A stretch of DNA of 64,000 nucleotides from Macrothele yani (lineage: Eukaryota; Arthropoda; Arachnida; Araneae; Macrothelidae), in NCBI GenBank assembly GCA_039090855.1, contig CM077005.1, positions 77,744,607 through 77,808,606 on the forward strand. Reading direction: 5' to 3'. Positions 41,560 through 52,740 of the stretch are shown here, in pieces (positions within the stretch are counted from its first letter, which is position 1; each line of letters starts with the position of its first letter). Position numbers and translations under genes: made by a program. The notes below the pieces were generated by a model. That model made no database searches, had not been told where the DNA came from, and saw only the letters and a list, made by a program, of their open reading frames with translations.

Positions 41560-43450
41560 TACTTCCACTAGCAGCAGCTAAAAAGTATGTAATGAAAATT
41601 AACAAACTGTGCACAAAAAGTTTTACACAGCAGAAGGAAGGTATCGGAGACAGATTTTCTAATTGAACAGTTAAAAGAGAGAAATAAAGAAAAAAACATG
41701 ATATAACTCTACGTCTAATGGGAAAGCAAAAAAAATATTTCTGAAAAAAACTATGCTAATGAAACAGAACTTTGCAAATATGTCTCCAGGAAGAAGAGAC
41801 AGTGAGAAAAAGGTATTGACCTTTATGCACCCTAACGGGAATTCTGTGCATTGTTTAAAAAGGATAATGCACCACATCTCTATTGTGGAGAATGGCATAC
41901 AGTAAAAATAAGAAATTTCTCAATAGGATTTTTAGAAGCAGAGAAACAGCTGTAAGCGGAAGTACACAAACACTACCTAGTGGCAAAACTGTGAACCCTC
42001 AAATAATAACCTAAAGTGTTCCACAAGGTAAATGGCATCTGGTGTTTGAAAGAATTTCTTAAATCGTACAGTTAGAAGCAGAGATATTAAGAAAAACAGA
42101 TTAAACATTGGTGCCCTCCTAACAGCAAAATTAGGCATTATTTTGGGAAGAAAATATACACAACAAAGTTTTTATAGTTAGTAGTATGTGACCTAAAAAG
42201 AATCTTTTATATCGGGTTTTTAGTGCCCGCAGATATTGCTGTAAACGGAAATGTGAGCTTACGCCCTCTAGTGGCAGGCTTGTGCGTTAAGAAAAATTTC
42301 AAATTATATGAGAAACATTTTGCAACAGAAACACTCCCAAAGAAGAAAGAATTTTTCAAATCAGACTCTTAGAAGCAGGGATATTGCAAAAATAAGATAT
42401 ACATCTGCACCCCCTGGCGGGAAAACTATGCGCTATTTTAAGCGGGAGGTGTTCTCAAAACGTTTTCCGAGGTGAGCGGTATCGGTCTCTGCAAGAAATT
42501 TTTCAGTAGACTTTTTCAGAAACTCGGGTTTTGCTGTAAATACAACCACACTTTATCAAAATTTTGAAATTATATGCAAAACATTTTTCAACACGAGCAG
42601 TATCCGATGCAGAAATAATTTTTCAAATCGGAGTTTTAGAAGCAGAGATATCAGGGGAAACGCAAGTTACCTTTACGCCCTCAAGTCGAAAATCTGTGCA
42701 TTACTTGAAAAACTAGAAACTGTATGAGAAACATTTCGCACCAGAAATGCTCTGTAGCAAAGAAAGAATTTTTCAAATTGTACTCTTAGAAGCAGAGATA
42801 TCGACAAAAATAAAATATACATCTGTGCCCCCTAGCGAGAAAACTGTGCACTATTTTAAGCAGGAGGTGTTCTCAAAATGTTTTCCGAGGTGAGCGGCAT
42901 CAGTCCATGAAAGGATTTTTTTCAGGACTCCTTCAGAAGCTCAGATTTTGCTGCAAATACATCAGAAACAGAAATAAACACTTACGCCCCTGGTGGCAAA
43001 ACCGTTCTATACCAAAAATTAGTTATTGTATGCAAAACATTTCCCATGAGAAGCTGTTTCTGATGCAAGAAGAATTTTTCAAATCGGACTTTTAAAACCT
43101 GAGATATCGGGGGAAAACACAATTTTCCTTTGCGCCTCCTTGTGAAAGATTTATTCATTACTTGAAAAAGAAATGGTGCCTAAAATATTCTTCGTTATAA
43201 ATGGCATCAAAAGGAAGAAAGAATTTTTTCAATCGGATATTTAGAAGCAAATATATGCAATAAAATGCATTTTTAATTCGATATCATCTGCATTTACGCC
43301 CTATAGCGGCAAAGTTGTGCATCCGAAAATCTTGGAATGCCAGGATCACCATTCTCACATTTCAAGCTTCCCAAAGCAAAAACAATTTTTCAAATCGGAC
43401 TAATAGTTGCACAGATATGCTGTCCACGGACGGACAGGCAAACCGATAAC
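41560..43450. repeat. 1.9 kb satellite-like array, copy 2
   Basis: Collinear with 15085-16960 from the entry phrase AGCTACTTACTTC-ACTAG to the exit GGACAGGCAAACCGATAACATAAGC. Monomers again show GAATTTTTCAAATCGGACTT, TTAGAAGCAGAGATAT and CCCTCTAGTGGC-like blocks, and the paired GCAGGAGGTGTTCTCAAAA blocks (42440 and 42855) correspond to those at 15840 and 16345. Divergence from copy 1 is substantial, so neither is a recent duplicate of the other. A hAT-like terminus lies about 860 bp downstream, at 44314. Confidence 0.85.
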
Positions 43451-43479
43451 ATAAGCACGATCTTTTTTACAAAAGACTT

Positions 43480-44314
43480 GCTAAATACCTGCCAACTACT
43501 TCCTAGACTTCGGTAAATTCCTGAGATCCAGGAGATAGCAGTCACGGCATAGAAAGATGCAGCAGCCTTTATCATGACTTGGAACGATTTACAGTTTTGG
43601 AATCGTACTGATCAAAACCTGTTCGAACATCATTCCTGCTGGCAGATAGCAGTAGATGCGAATTTGCCAATTTGTGGCATCGTCGAAACATGGCGGCCCG
43701 ATAAGAACCAGTTTGAGCATAGTGTTTGCTTTGTGATGGATTCTCATCATACGCGAAGAAGCTCCGATGTTCACGACGCCATCGTGTGGTTTCATCAACA
43801 TCGTACTTCACGAAACATCACATCGGGATATTGCGAAGGACGACATATCGTAGTACCATTAGCTAAAAAATCGGAGTTTCTATGTAAAATTTAAACCAGT
43901 TTTTCGTGATGCACTGGTACATTGCCCAGCGTTAATGACCCGTGACGAATTTTTCTGCGAAGCAAACAAGCAGGTTAACGGTAGCTTACATTCGACAAAA
44001 AGACCTTACTATCGGCTCAAAGTTGACAGAACCGTGGTTGGCAGAGTGCCAAGAGGAGTCCATGAATGCTGAAAGGGAGAATGGTATGGTGTGTCCCATC
44101 AGAACTTGTCTGAATGAAGGAAATGACGTCATCGTCATTAGCAAAAACTTTTTAGCTCAAAGCTGAAATTTGATTTTTACAAGGTAAGGCACAAAGGAAA
44201 AAAAAAAATTGGCTGTGACCTACGCCTTTAATTCTGTGACCTTTCCTTGACTTCCGTGACCGTTTTCTCATTTTGTGACCTTTCGGCAACTTTCATGACC
44301 TGGTAGACGCCCTG
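43480..44314. mobile_element. Right end of a hAT-like element; unrecognised open frames
   Basis: ATACCTGCCAACTACTTCC at 43485 is a left-terminus motif of the ATACCTGCC family. Frames at 43574-43894 and 43942-44166 on the plus strand are open but I recognise no domain. Bases 44215-44314 carry repeated TGACCTTT phrases and end GGTAGACGCCCTG, a hAT-like right terminus matching 35316. Confidence 0.45.
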
Positions 44315-45904
44315 ACAGTTTATAAATTTCCCGCTAGGAGTTCTGAAAGTGGAAATTTAGTAAATTTTAGCTTTACGCTTCGAAAAGACCATTTTAGTTA
44401 CAGCAAAAGTTCTTTTTAAATTTGATACGTTATGCAAAACAGGTTACTTTAATAGCTTTTCATTTGCAAGTTACTTGCCAAATTTAATGCTAAGGGCGCT
44501 CAAAATGGAATTTCTCTAAATTTATCAGTATGTTGCCTATTTGTCGTAAAATTTGAATGCGTTTCATTTACACAACATGCTTTTTCTAATGCTTCAGCTT
44601 CAGCTTTTCTAATGCTTCAGCTTTGGAAAATTATCTTGTTTTCACGTTATGAGCAAATTAGTAGGCAACAAGCATGGTATCAAGCAAAAATAAAATACCT
44701 GAAGACACTGATAACTGGAAAAGTCTTCCACATTAGAAAAATTGTGTAAAATGCAATTTGTGCTCAGTATTTCACTTGGAAGGGGTGGATGACTTTTCGT
44801 GGAGGAGTTTTCCTGTGATGAATAATTCCCTAAATCGAAGAGATTCAGTCATCCATAGTATAGATGAATGCTATGGACCAAGAAAGCTGGACAATAAGAA
44901 TTATCACTCAGTGCAGGAAACGAGAATGTGAAGAGCTTCTTGAAAGCATTTTTTCTTATTATTTTCATTCGAAAAATTGAGGTCTTCATTTTTTTTATCC
45001 TGTCAAAAAGATGTGCGAGATTTTTCTTTATACCTGCACTGCAGTTATCAGAAACAGAAGCATAAGAATTAAATGCAAAAGATCTGGTTTGAAAATGGAA
45101 AAGTAGGAACTACAGGTTTTTGAGTAAGAGTATTATTGAAACTCTTTGTTTTTTCAAAAGTTAGTTTTTTGTCGATTTAAGGAAAAGAAAATGTGAGAGT
45201 ACCTGATAATTATCAGTATTAAAGCAGGGGAGGAGAAAGTAATAAGAAAATGTTGTTGCAATACAATATAAATTATTTTAACAGTATAAGAAAAAGATAG
45301 TTTGATATTCTCGAATTTCTTTACTTTTTCAGCCTAAATATTAACTCTTTTGGTTTAGGCTGGTTAGAGGGATTAGGCATCAGGAAAGTTTTTAAAAGCA
45401 CTCCTCATCCCAACTTGGGGGCTCCTACACAGATGTGTCCCCTTGGCTGGAAGTAGTATGAAAGCAATTTATAGCACAGCAGGCTAGTTAAGAATTTGCC
45501 TTAAACAATGAAAAGTGTAGAATGTGTGAATACTCCCTTTACCTACCACTAAAAAGGAGGCTATATTATTTTAACCGCCCCTTTCAAAATAGGTACATCG
45601 ATAAGAACTCTGAGATTCGGAGCATCAGCAACAGCAAGAAAAATATAGGTTACTAATTTGAGAAAATAAAATATCAGTTGACAATACAAAGTACATTGAT
45701 TTGTTTCAGTCCATGAAAACAAAAACAGAACTGGAAATCCAATTATACGTTTTTCTGGACATCTCAAGTTGTGTGGCCCGAGGCGCGCGCCTTGTGCTCC
45801 TAGGCGGGAATCCGCCCCTGCACTTTTCCGAGGCCATTTAAAGAAGCGAGCAAAGATTTGTAAAAGAAAAAGCATGTAGTTTACCGGCCGTGATTTTGTG
45901 GCCG
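44315..45904. other. AT-rich sequence with one hAT-like end
   Basis: No gene is supported. At 45800-45823 the minus strand begins GCAGGGGCGGATTCCCGCCT, an end resembling the CAGGGGCGGATC family of hAT termini, with the element body to lower coordinates; its other end was not found. The 104-codon minus frame at 45561-45875 overlaps this end and is probably chance. Confidence 0.35.
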
Positions 45905-46495
45905 AAAAAACTACTTACACATTTATCTGTTTTTGGGAGCAGCTTCTTAGGTATAGAAAAAGCCACCGGAAGAGCAAAAAAAGTATGACGAAGAGAAGTT
46001 TAAAACCGAAAAAATTGCACCATATTGCTACATTCGTATGGCCACCTTTCCGCTAGTTGAAGATTTTGTCTTCGTCTGAAAAGGACGAAGTAATTAGCCA
46101 AGTGAGAAGTATGTTACTACAAGAACTTAAAAACGATGTAGATTACCCAAATACCGAAGAACAGCGGCCGACCAAGCGCTTTTGTATATCAAATTTTAGT
46201 GATTGGGAGGATGACGAAGACACCGCCCAAGAGCAACCAAATGAGGTCAGGAGGTACATTGATTTTCGGTACACCGATTCGCCATCACGCATTTTATCGT
46301 TTTGGAGAGAAAACGACAAACATTTTCCTTTGCTCTCTAGGTTAGCAAAACATGTACTGTGCATTTCAGCGACAAGAAGTGTGATCAGCGAAAGAAATTT
46401 TAGTGCTGTGGGTTGGGTTATTGAAGAAAGATGAAGTTGCTTACATCCTGACACAGTGGATGCTGTTTTATTTCTTCATTGTAACATTCCATAAC
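45905..46495 (+). pseudogene. hAT transposase B, C-terminal region with dimerisation domain
   Basis: Plus strand: LHHIATFVWPPFR near 46015 fits the ATFLDPRFK motif of hAT transposases. The 125-codon frame 46057-46434 follows, with SPSRILSFWRENDKHFPLLS RLAKHVLCISATRSVISERNFSAVGWVIEER being the hAT dimerisation domain (seen across 46270-46434). A stop replaces one codon at 46432, after which SCLHPDTVDAVLFLHCN completes the domain to about 46490. The catalytic core upstream is missing. A 5' end was not identified. Confidence 0.85.
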
Positions 46496-47470
46496 AATTT
46501 TGAAATTTGGTTATATATTGTGTTACTGTATATGTGAAACTATGGTAAATCTGTAAGTATATTACCTATGTAAGTTGATAGTAGAATAATTATTACTTTA
46601 ATTTCTGCATATACCATTGAGGAGGTTTATATAAAAAATGGAAGTATGGATAAGCATCATGTATATCATTTTAAGAAGTGGAGTTGCATATCAGATTTGT
46701 AAATTAGAGTCAAGTTAAAGTACATAGCAATTATACAAGTAGAAATATATTAATTTTGCCAGTAAAGTATTCTTTAGGCTCTGTATTTATAATTTTAATG
46801 TGTTACTTTCTTTGTTTTAAATATTGATGAATATTGGGTTGGGTAAATTAGAGGTTCGAGGAGCAAATCAATCGGAAAATTGTGTTACATTTGAATTTTG
46901 GAAGTTATATTCTGAACCTGAAGAATTAAAATCAAAGATATTGGGCCAACAGAACAAAATCATATTCTGTGAACAAGAGTTTTTTGTATTAACTATTAAC
47001 CATTAAGCATGTTAGTGTGTGTGCTTGTGTGTAACTGAGCATCAATTTATAATATGTTCTAGGCAAAAGTGTCAAAGAAGACAGTACTTGGCTCGTATAA
47101 ACAGTGATCTGACCCTATGAAGGGTTTGCTTATGAAATGACGATAATTTACTTAAGTTCACTGAATACTATTTATTGCATTTGCCGTATTTCTGGTTACT
47201 GGTGGGTTAGTTAACTTGCTTATGCCCTCTTTTTACACGAGTTTCGAGTTTTTCCAAAAAGTTACAGTACAAATACTGTCTACGTTAAGGCAAGTAACAA
47301 TTACGCAAATGAAACCTATGCCAAGCCTGAATAGCCGGGCCGGGTCGGGCCTGAAATTAACTGGGTGGAAATGAGCAGGGCCGGGTCTGGCCTGGCATTA
47401 ACTAGGTGGGCTCGGGCCTAAAAATATTGCCTCTGTAGGGCTCTAGTCTACAACATTCCTGGGATAATTA
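46496..47470. other. hAT element 3' flank with GC-rich terminus
   Basis: Mostly AT-rich. At 47325-47450, in sharp contrast, are repeated GGGCCGGGTCGGGCCTG and TGGGCTCGGGCCT phrases ending GTAGGGCTCTAGTCTAC; this is probably the right terminus of the hAT element whose transposase ends at 46495. Confidence 0.45.
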
Positions 47471-47479
47471 TATGTAGCA

Positions 47480-48170
47480 ACTACATTTTCAACACCCCTT
47501 CAAAGTGGGAATGTCTAGAACAGGTGTTTGACACAACATATCTGATACATAACCCATAAGAAGAAATCTAAAGGATTACATTTAGTGACTATGGAATCAT
47601 GCCATCCTGACCAATTCACGTTTTGAAATTATTCATTCTATGCTTCACAGACTAAAACACCACCAATGTGGTGCAGCACCATCTGGCTGTTTGTCTTCCA
47701 TTGTTGCAGTACATAAATTAAGAACACATCTGGGTACACATTCAAGATAACAATAAATTCTTGGGAAAAGATGGAACCAATAATTTTATTGTGTAACAGC
47801 GCACGCCCAATGTTAACTTTCAGGCTATCTTAGATATGCCACCTTACTCCATCTGAGCTTTCCAAAAAAAAAAAAAAAAAAAATTAATTCCCAGATTCAA
47901 ACATTTTTTGTCTGCTTACCGTACCTGTATGGAAGGCAGTCTCCTCAGAAAAGCACACACATTTTATAAAAAGAGATTTTCATCACTAATTCTGGTCAGT
48001 ATACCAGTGGCAAACATGGGAGATTCTCCAGCTTCAATTCCTGAAGGCTTTGCAGTTTATAGGCATGAACTTTAAGTGATTATGCAACACCATGCAAGCT
48101 GCATATGTAGTTGATGTGATACTTGAGTAAAAGATTTTGATCCTGACCAAACACCAATATTTTCCATAAC
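47480..48170 (-). pseudogene. IS630/Tc1/mariner-superfamily transposase relic
   Basis: Minus strand, in shifting frames: KFHAYKLQSLQELK near 48075, FIKCVCFSEETAFHTGT near 47960 (the first Asp of SDExxF is replaced by Glu), MEDKQPDGAAPHW near 47690 (second Asp in QxDGAxxH), and FRFLLMGYVSDML near 47550. Order and spacing follow a DDE_3-type transposase. An A-run at 47862-47882 interrupts it. It is far too decayed to function and the subfamily is not certain. Confidence 0.6.
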
Positions 48171-48469
48171 ATCACTACAAACTGACAGCCTGCCCCTGTT
48201 TGTTGTTACTTACACACAATTCCCTCTTCTAAAAAACAATCCATTTTGTATTGGGTGCAGCCTTTTCATATTTCCTTTCAAATATTTGCTGCACACAGAT
48301 ATGTGATTTTATTTTCACAAGCCATACCATACCATACTGTGACTTCTCAATTGAGTTGCTGTGCTTTTTACTGCAAACTATGCAATAATACTTTTATACA
48401 CATACCTGCCAATATTGGGTAGAGCCTTGTCAGTAGTAACTAGCATTATCGCATGGCATACATACATAC

Positions 48470-48883
48470 ATGCTTTTTTATGAAACGATCCATCTCTTTG
48501 TGAAAAAGAAATACACTCCACAACAAAACGTTACAACAAACAAGGACACTAATGAAACAAACTTAACACGTGCGAAACCCAAAGTTGATTCTCCTGGTGA
48601 GGGCATGACATGTAACATTGTGAGATTTAATTTTGAAACTTCCACCAGTAAAAATCAGTCAGATGCATTCAGAATTTCACACTTGACAGATGGGAAATCC
48701 AAGCAGAACATGCAGTGTGCAAACCTCCACTTACCATATGATCATACTGCCTCTGACATTGCAGTTTATGACAAGATGAGAACAGCAACAAACAAACAAA
48801 AACGATGTTTTAACTGGGTAAAAAATCAAAACACACAGAAAGAAGGCGGACTACTGTCAGTTTGTCTTTTGTTGACTCTGTAG
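48470..48883 (+). other. Unrecognised open frame of 137 codons
   Basis: Starts MLFYETIHLFVKKKYTPQQN. It is polar, Thr/Asn/Lys-rich, with no visible domain, signal or membrane segment. It lies inside the ATACCTGCC element near its left end, so it may be a degenerate gene of that element. It could be chance. Confidence 0.2.
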
Positions 48884-49249
48884 CTGCACAACATCAATTC
48901 CTTTATTTTTCTTTCTGCTGATATCTTTCTCTGCCTATTTCTCCATCATCACTTTTCTTTCTTTCCTCTTTTTTTATGCCCTCCGATAACAATAATTTCA
49001 TCCATCATGCTGAAAGTACTTTCAGCCTGAGGACCATGAATGAGTGCATGATATCAAAGCTTTAACTATTTTAGATAAATGTAACTTTGAGAATATTAAT
49101 ACTTTTGAACACCATGCATCAATTTTTGCAAATATTCCAACTTCGTCACTTCCCTTATCAAGCTTGAATGCAAAAACTTATGGGACGGGAGATATTTGAC
49201 AACACGCAGGGGGGTGGGGGGGGATTATGGGAGAAATCTTTGCTCTGTC

Positions 49250-49980
49250 CGACTCTGGTTTTGAACATTTTTCCCCTATTTTCAAGCTGAAATACAAATA
49301 TTTATGCAGTAAAATGTTATTTAACAATAATACTGGAGAAATTACGATTATGGAAAAAATCTGAACTCCATCGACCTTTCCTTTTTCGAAAGTTTCATAA
49401 AATTTAATTCCGTTTCCGACGGACCCCCCCCTGTCGCCACCAACTCCCTAAAAATTTCTGTTCACTTGTGCATCGATCTCACAAATGACCAAAATAATAA
49501 CAAAAATGGTGGAATTCCTGGAATTCACGAAAGAAGATCACAAGGAAATTTTCACGACGTCCAACTTCCGTCTTCGCAAATTGTTGCCTACAGTTTCAAG
49601 ATAAAATACAAACATTTTTGCAATAAAATGATATTTAACAAGATCACTGGACACAAAGGCAACATCGAGAGAAAAATAATAATGATTATGGCAAACATGT
49701 TTACTACATTTAACTAACGTTTTCGGAAGTTTTGAAACACGAAACAGTCACCAGACGGAAAACGACCCTCCCCCTCAAATTCTGTTCAGTTTTACACCAA
49801 TTGAAAACGACATTATGACATTTAACAACAATAGTGGACACAAGCACAACCTCAGAAGAGAAAAAAATTAAGATTACGGCAAAAAAAAATTATCCGTTTA
49901 ACTACCATTTTCGAAAGTTTTGAGTCGTCTCTAGACGGTATTTCGTGTTATTTCGTAATAGCAAAATAAAAAAAAAATAA
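49250..49980. repeat. Block of 120 bp-type repeat units
   Basis: Repeated phrases CAAGCTGAAATACAAATATTT, AATGTTATTTAACAATAATACTGG, GATTATGG and TTTTCGAAAGTTT recur near 49290, 49600, 49800 and 49900, with a C/G-rich spacer (for example CGGACCCCCCCCTGTCG). The same phrases occur at 33110-33330 and, reverse complemented, at 60355-60990 and 62285-62500. Confidence 0.65.
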
Positions 49981-50399
49981 ACAAAATGAAAATTCATAGA
50001 AGCCGTAGTTTCGACAGTGAGTTTCGTAGTTCCGTAACCAAACAACTAAATCCACAGAAACTTCGGACATTTCATAGTAGTTGGCTGGTATGTATACACT
50101 AAAAATTTAAATGAAATTTAAAATCAGGGTAATCATTTATTTTATAGGCACCATGTATATTATTACTACATTAGGTTTAGAAGTTTTTGGTTTAATGTTT
50201 AGAGTAATGTTTTGTACATGCTATATAAAATTAAGCTTGTACTATACATTAATCTACTAGTCCTCATTTAAGACATTATTTCGCTATTGGGGTGCAAAGT
50301 GAATTGCTTTTCCATTTTTTTTTATCTTATTTACATATATATACAGTATAATATTTTATAATGTTTATGTTTAGTCTTCCCAAGTCTCTCTCACAATTC

Positions 50400-50637
50400 T
50401 ATGTCCTGAGCCATTCTCTTCCACCATGCGACTAATACATGCTTTTGAATTTCATCTGCCTATATCCCATGCGGTCTTCCTCTCCATCTTTTTTTGTTCA
50501 TTAGTATCCAGTCTATTTCAGGTGTCCAAAAGTGGTCAGTTCCAGCAATATGCCCAGCCAATTGCCACTTGAAGTGACAGATGTCATCAACTCCAGTCAT
50601 TTTCCTGATCCAGGAGTTCCTCCTCCTGTCTTTCTTG
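50400..50637 (-). pseudogene. LINE relic B, C-terminal part
   Basis: Minus strand: SKKDRRRNSWIRKMTGVDDI then CHFKWQLAGHIAGTDHFWTP and KKRWRGRPHGI, the C-terminus of an RTE-like LINE (the WxGHxA motif followed by RGRP). It continues the piece at 51133-51290 and is interrupted by the palindromic insertion. A different copy from the LINE at 8.4 kb. Confidence 0.75.
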
Positions 50638-50772
50638 CTCAGGGTAAGAAACTTGCTGTTAACGCACGATGTAAAAACTTGCCGAATGGTTCTAGTTCCA
50701 TGCAAACTTTAATAACTAAAATCACACACACAAGTTAAAATCTATTTACATGGTTTAAAACAACATGAGTAC

Positions 50773-50801
50773 TTTCGTGCTCGCTACGAGCACATCATCA
50801 G
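50773..50801 (-). ncRNA. Hammerhead-ribozyme-like core, left arm
   Basis: Minus strand CTGATGA, stem II GTGCTCG/CGAGCAC with loop TAG, then GAAA. The two conserved core strands and a seven-pair stem II are intact. Stems I and III were not resolved. Confidence 0.65.
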
Positions 50802-50968
50802 ATGAAAGACAAGTTGGAGTTCCAGAAAACACATTTATGTATCGGTGCCATTGCCAATCATTCACGTTAGAGCAAGTGAACTTTCTTGTATTTCTTTCCT
50901 CAGTGTGAACGATTGGCAATGGCACCGATACATAAATGTGTTTTCTGGAACTCCAACTTGTCTTTCAT

Positions 50969-50997
50969 CTGATGATGTGCTCGTAGCGAGCACGAAA
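50969..50997 (+). ncRNA. Hammerhead-ribozyme-like core, right arm
   Basis: Plus strand mirror copy of the previous motif, equally intact: CTGATGA at 50969-50975 and GAAA at 50994-50997. Confidence 0.65.
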
Positions 50998-51132
50998 GTA
51001 CTCATGTTGTTTTAAACCATGTAAATAGATTTTAATTTGTGTGTGTGATTTTAGTTATTAAAGTTTGCATGGAACTAGAACCATTCGGCAAGTTTTTACA
51101 TCGTGCGTTAACAGCAAGTTTCTTACCCTGAG

Positions 51133-51290
51133 TAGTCTATGTGGCACGAAATCCTTGTTTATTATCAACTGTCTTTCTTGGTTACATGCAAAACAACTGA
51201 AAACAGTTGTTTTCAACCTCAGTATGTCTTTTTTAGTTAAGGTCCATGTCTCTGATCCATAAATAAGAACTGAAGGATGCACTAATCAGA
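51133..51290 (-). pseudogene. LINE relic B, post-RT region
   Basis: Minus strand HPSVLIYGSETWTLTKKDIL, the region directly after the reverse transcriptase thumb in RTE-like LINEs (LxYGSETW). It leads into the palindrome and then to the C-terminus at 50400-50637. A short hairpin AAAACAACTG/CAGTTGTTTT is at 51188-51211. Confidence 0.75.
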
Positions 51291-51664
51291 CTTTTTTTTT
51301 TTTTTTTTTTTGACATAGTGGGAAAATATGCTCTTGAAAAGTGCGCTGTTCCTTTTAAATGCTCTCTAGTTGAGTTTTAAATGCCTATCAATTTCTTTTT
51401 TGACGTGGCACTCGCTTGATATTATTGCCCGAAGTAGATGTAGGCATCGGTTACTTCTTACTTCTAGATTCACCCCATCAATTTCTAAATTTTCAATTCT
51501 TGCAAATGTATCTTTATAAAAAAGGAGAAAGAGATGCAGAACAGAGCAGGTACTTTCTTAGCATCCCAACACATTTCCTGTTTTTTTTTGGAAAAATATA
51601 GAAAGTAGTGAAAATAGAACAAACATTCACACTTATTCAAGTGAAGAGTGCATAGGTTACTTAC

Positions 51665-51794
51665 CTTAGGATTTTTTACTTTGTATTCTTCAATAGCTTC
51701 AACTGCTTCCTTGAAAGATGCAGACTTATTTTTATTCAAGTACTGTTCCTTATATTCTTCATAAGGCCAGATCAGTTCTTCTAATATCCAAGCA
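51665..51794 (-). CDS. Exon B, second half of a PWWP domain (candidate GLYR1/N-PAC)
   Basis: Minus strand, 130 bases, after acceptor ATCAACACTTTTCAG and before donor GTAAGTAAC. The first base T completes a codon begun in the previous exon. Then follow AWILEELIWPYEEYKEQYLN and KNKSASFKEAVEAIEEYKVK NPK. This is the C-terminal half of a PWWP domain, the chromatin-reader fold that binds methylated histone tails and DNA: the AWI strand, the xxPYxxYKE turn and the helices with FxEAVxAIEEY. From the FYGT motif of the preceding exon to EEY the spacing is 44 residues, the same as I recall for GLYR1/N-PAC. HDGF-type proteins are the alternative. It ends in phase 0. It is the strongest single exon in the window. 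Confidence 0.9.
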
Positions 51795-51829
51795 CTGAAA
51801 AGTGTTGATATAGTTAGTCTGTGGAGTTT

Positions 51830-52740
51830 ATGCATGACTTATACCTAAGTTCATGAAAGTACATTTAAAAAAGGCTTTTTACCTTTCAAAATCCTTGTAT
51901 ATTCACATTATTATAATACGAGTACGTTGGGTTCTACGCGCCACTTAGAAATGTTTGCTTTCAGAATCAAATATCTTTTCCTTTGGAGACAATTTCATTT
52001 GGGTGTTCTGTTACTGCAATCCTTTTTACATTACATTAAAGTGTAACTTGCCAAACTCAACAGGATGCATTTCATCCCCTTTTGGAACATCTCAGAAGCA
52101 GTGTGAAAAGAAATCCATACTGCAGCATCAATGGGCCACCCATAAATATAAAGACTTGAAAGTTCTTCAAAAGAAATATCCAACACATGGAAACACATCA
52201 CTGTGCAGGATATATACACTACATTCTCCAACTGTTTATCAAAGGTAAGAATAGATGTAGCCATAGCATAATAAAAGTATCAGACAGGTAACCACCAAAA
52301 ACTACTGTGCTTCTGAGAATGCTCCAAAAGGGAATGAAGTACATTGGCAAATTTTGGCAAGTACAGGTAATTTAAGAATTACAGCTATGGAGCAATGAAG
52401 TGGCAAATAGTCCACAGGGAAAGAGCTTCTTCCAATGACAGAATTTTCAGCAGCTGCCAAGAGAATCTACCATCAATATGTGGACATATAGGCTAAACTT
52501 TAACTTAACCTTTTCAAATATATGTTTAGTATCTTAAATTCAACATTTCAAGAACTCAAAGCTATTCTACATAATCAAACTACAGATAAGCATTAAATGA
52601 AGCATCTTCAAAAATCATTTGAAAGTAACACATAAATAGTTAGTAAATAAATGTAATCATTATCAAATTGAAACACCAGTTGTTGAATTGTTTTTCTTTG
52701 GGGGGGGGGAGGCGGGTAATGTGTTCACAATTTAATATCA
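51830..52740. other. Intron sequence, no recognised gene
   Basis: Between exon B and the foldback. Short frames of 77-97 codons at 51955-52264 overlap on both strands without recognisable domains or splice sites. Confidence 0.35.

Larger units (their letters stand above)
48402..50091. mobile_element. hAT-like element with ATACCTGCC termini, second copy
   Basis: Left ATACCTGCCAATATTGGG and right TAGTTGGCTGGTAT. Flanking 8-mers TTATACAC (48394-48401) and GTATACAC (50092-50099) match at 7 of 8 positions. The interior has an unrecognised frame (48470-48883) and then a block of 120 bp-type repeats. No transposase. It supports the family definition from 4439-6956. Confidence 0.65.
50638..51132. 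mobile_element. 495 bp palindromic insertion with two hammerhead-like cores
   Basis: Arms 50638-50868 and 50903-51132 are near-perfect reverse complements of about 230 bp around a 34 bp spacer. Both arms contain a full CTGATGA-stem-GAAA core. LINE coding sequence lies on both sides, so the block is an insertion. I could not see a clear target duplication. Its sequence is unrelated to the palindrome at 24153-24852, but the architecture is the same. Confidence 0.85.

Noticed and set aside
35316..44314. A single 9 kb hAT element bounded by CAGGG(A/C)GTCTACCA ends
   Set aside because: The ends match each other, but the flanking 8-mers do not, so I list the two termini separately.
50638..51132. 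Relationship by descent between the two hammerhead palindromes
   Set aside because: Arm sequences and stem II loops differ completely; only the core motif and the architecture are shared.
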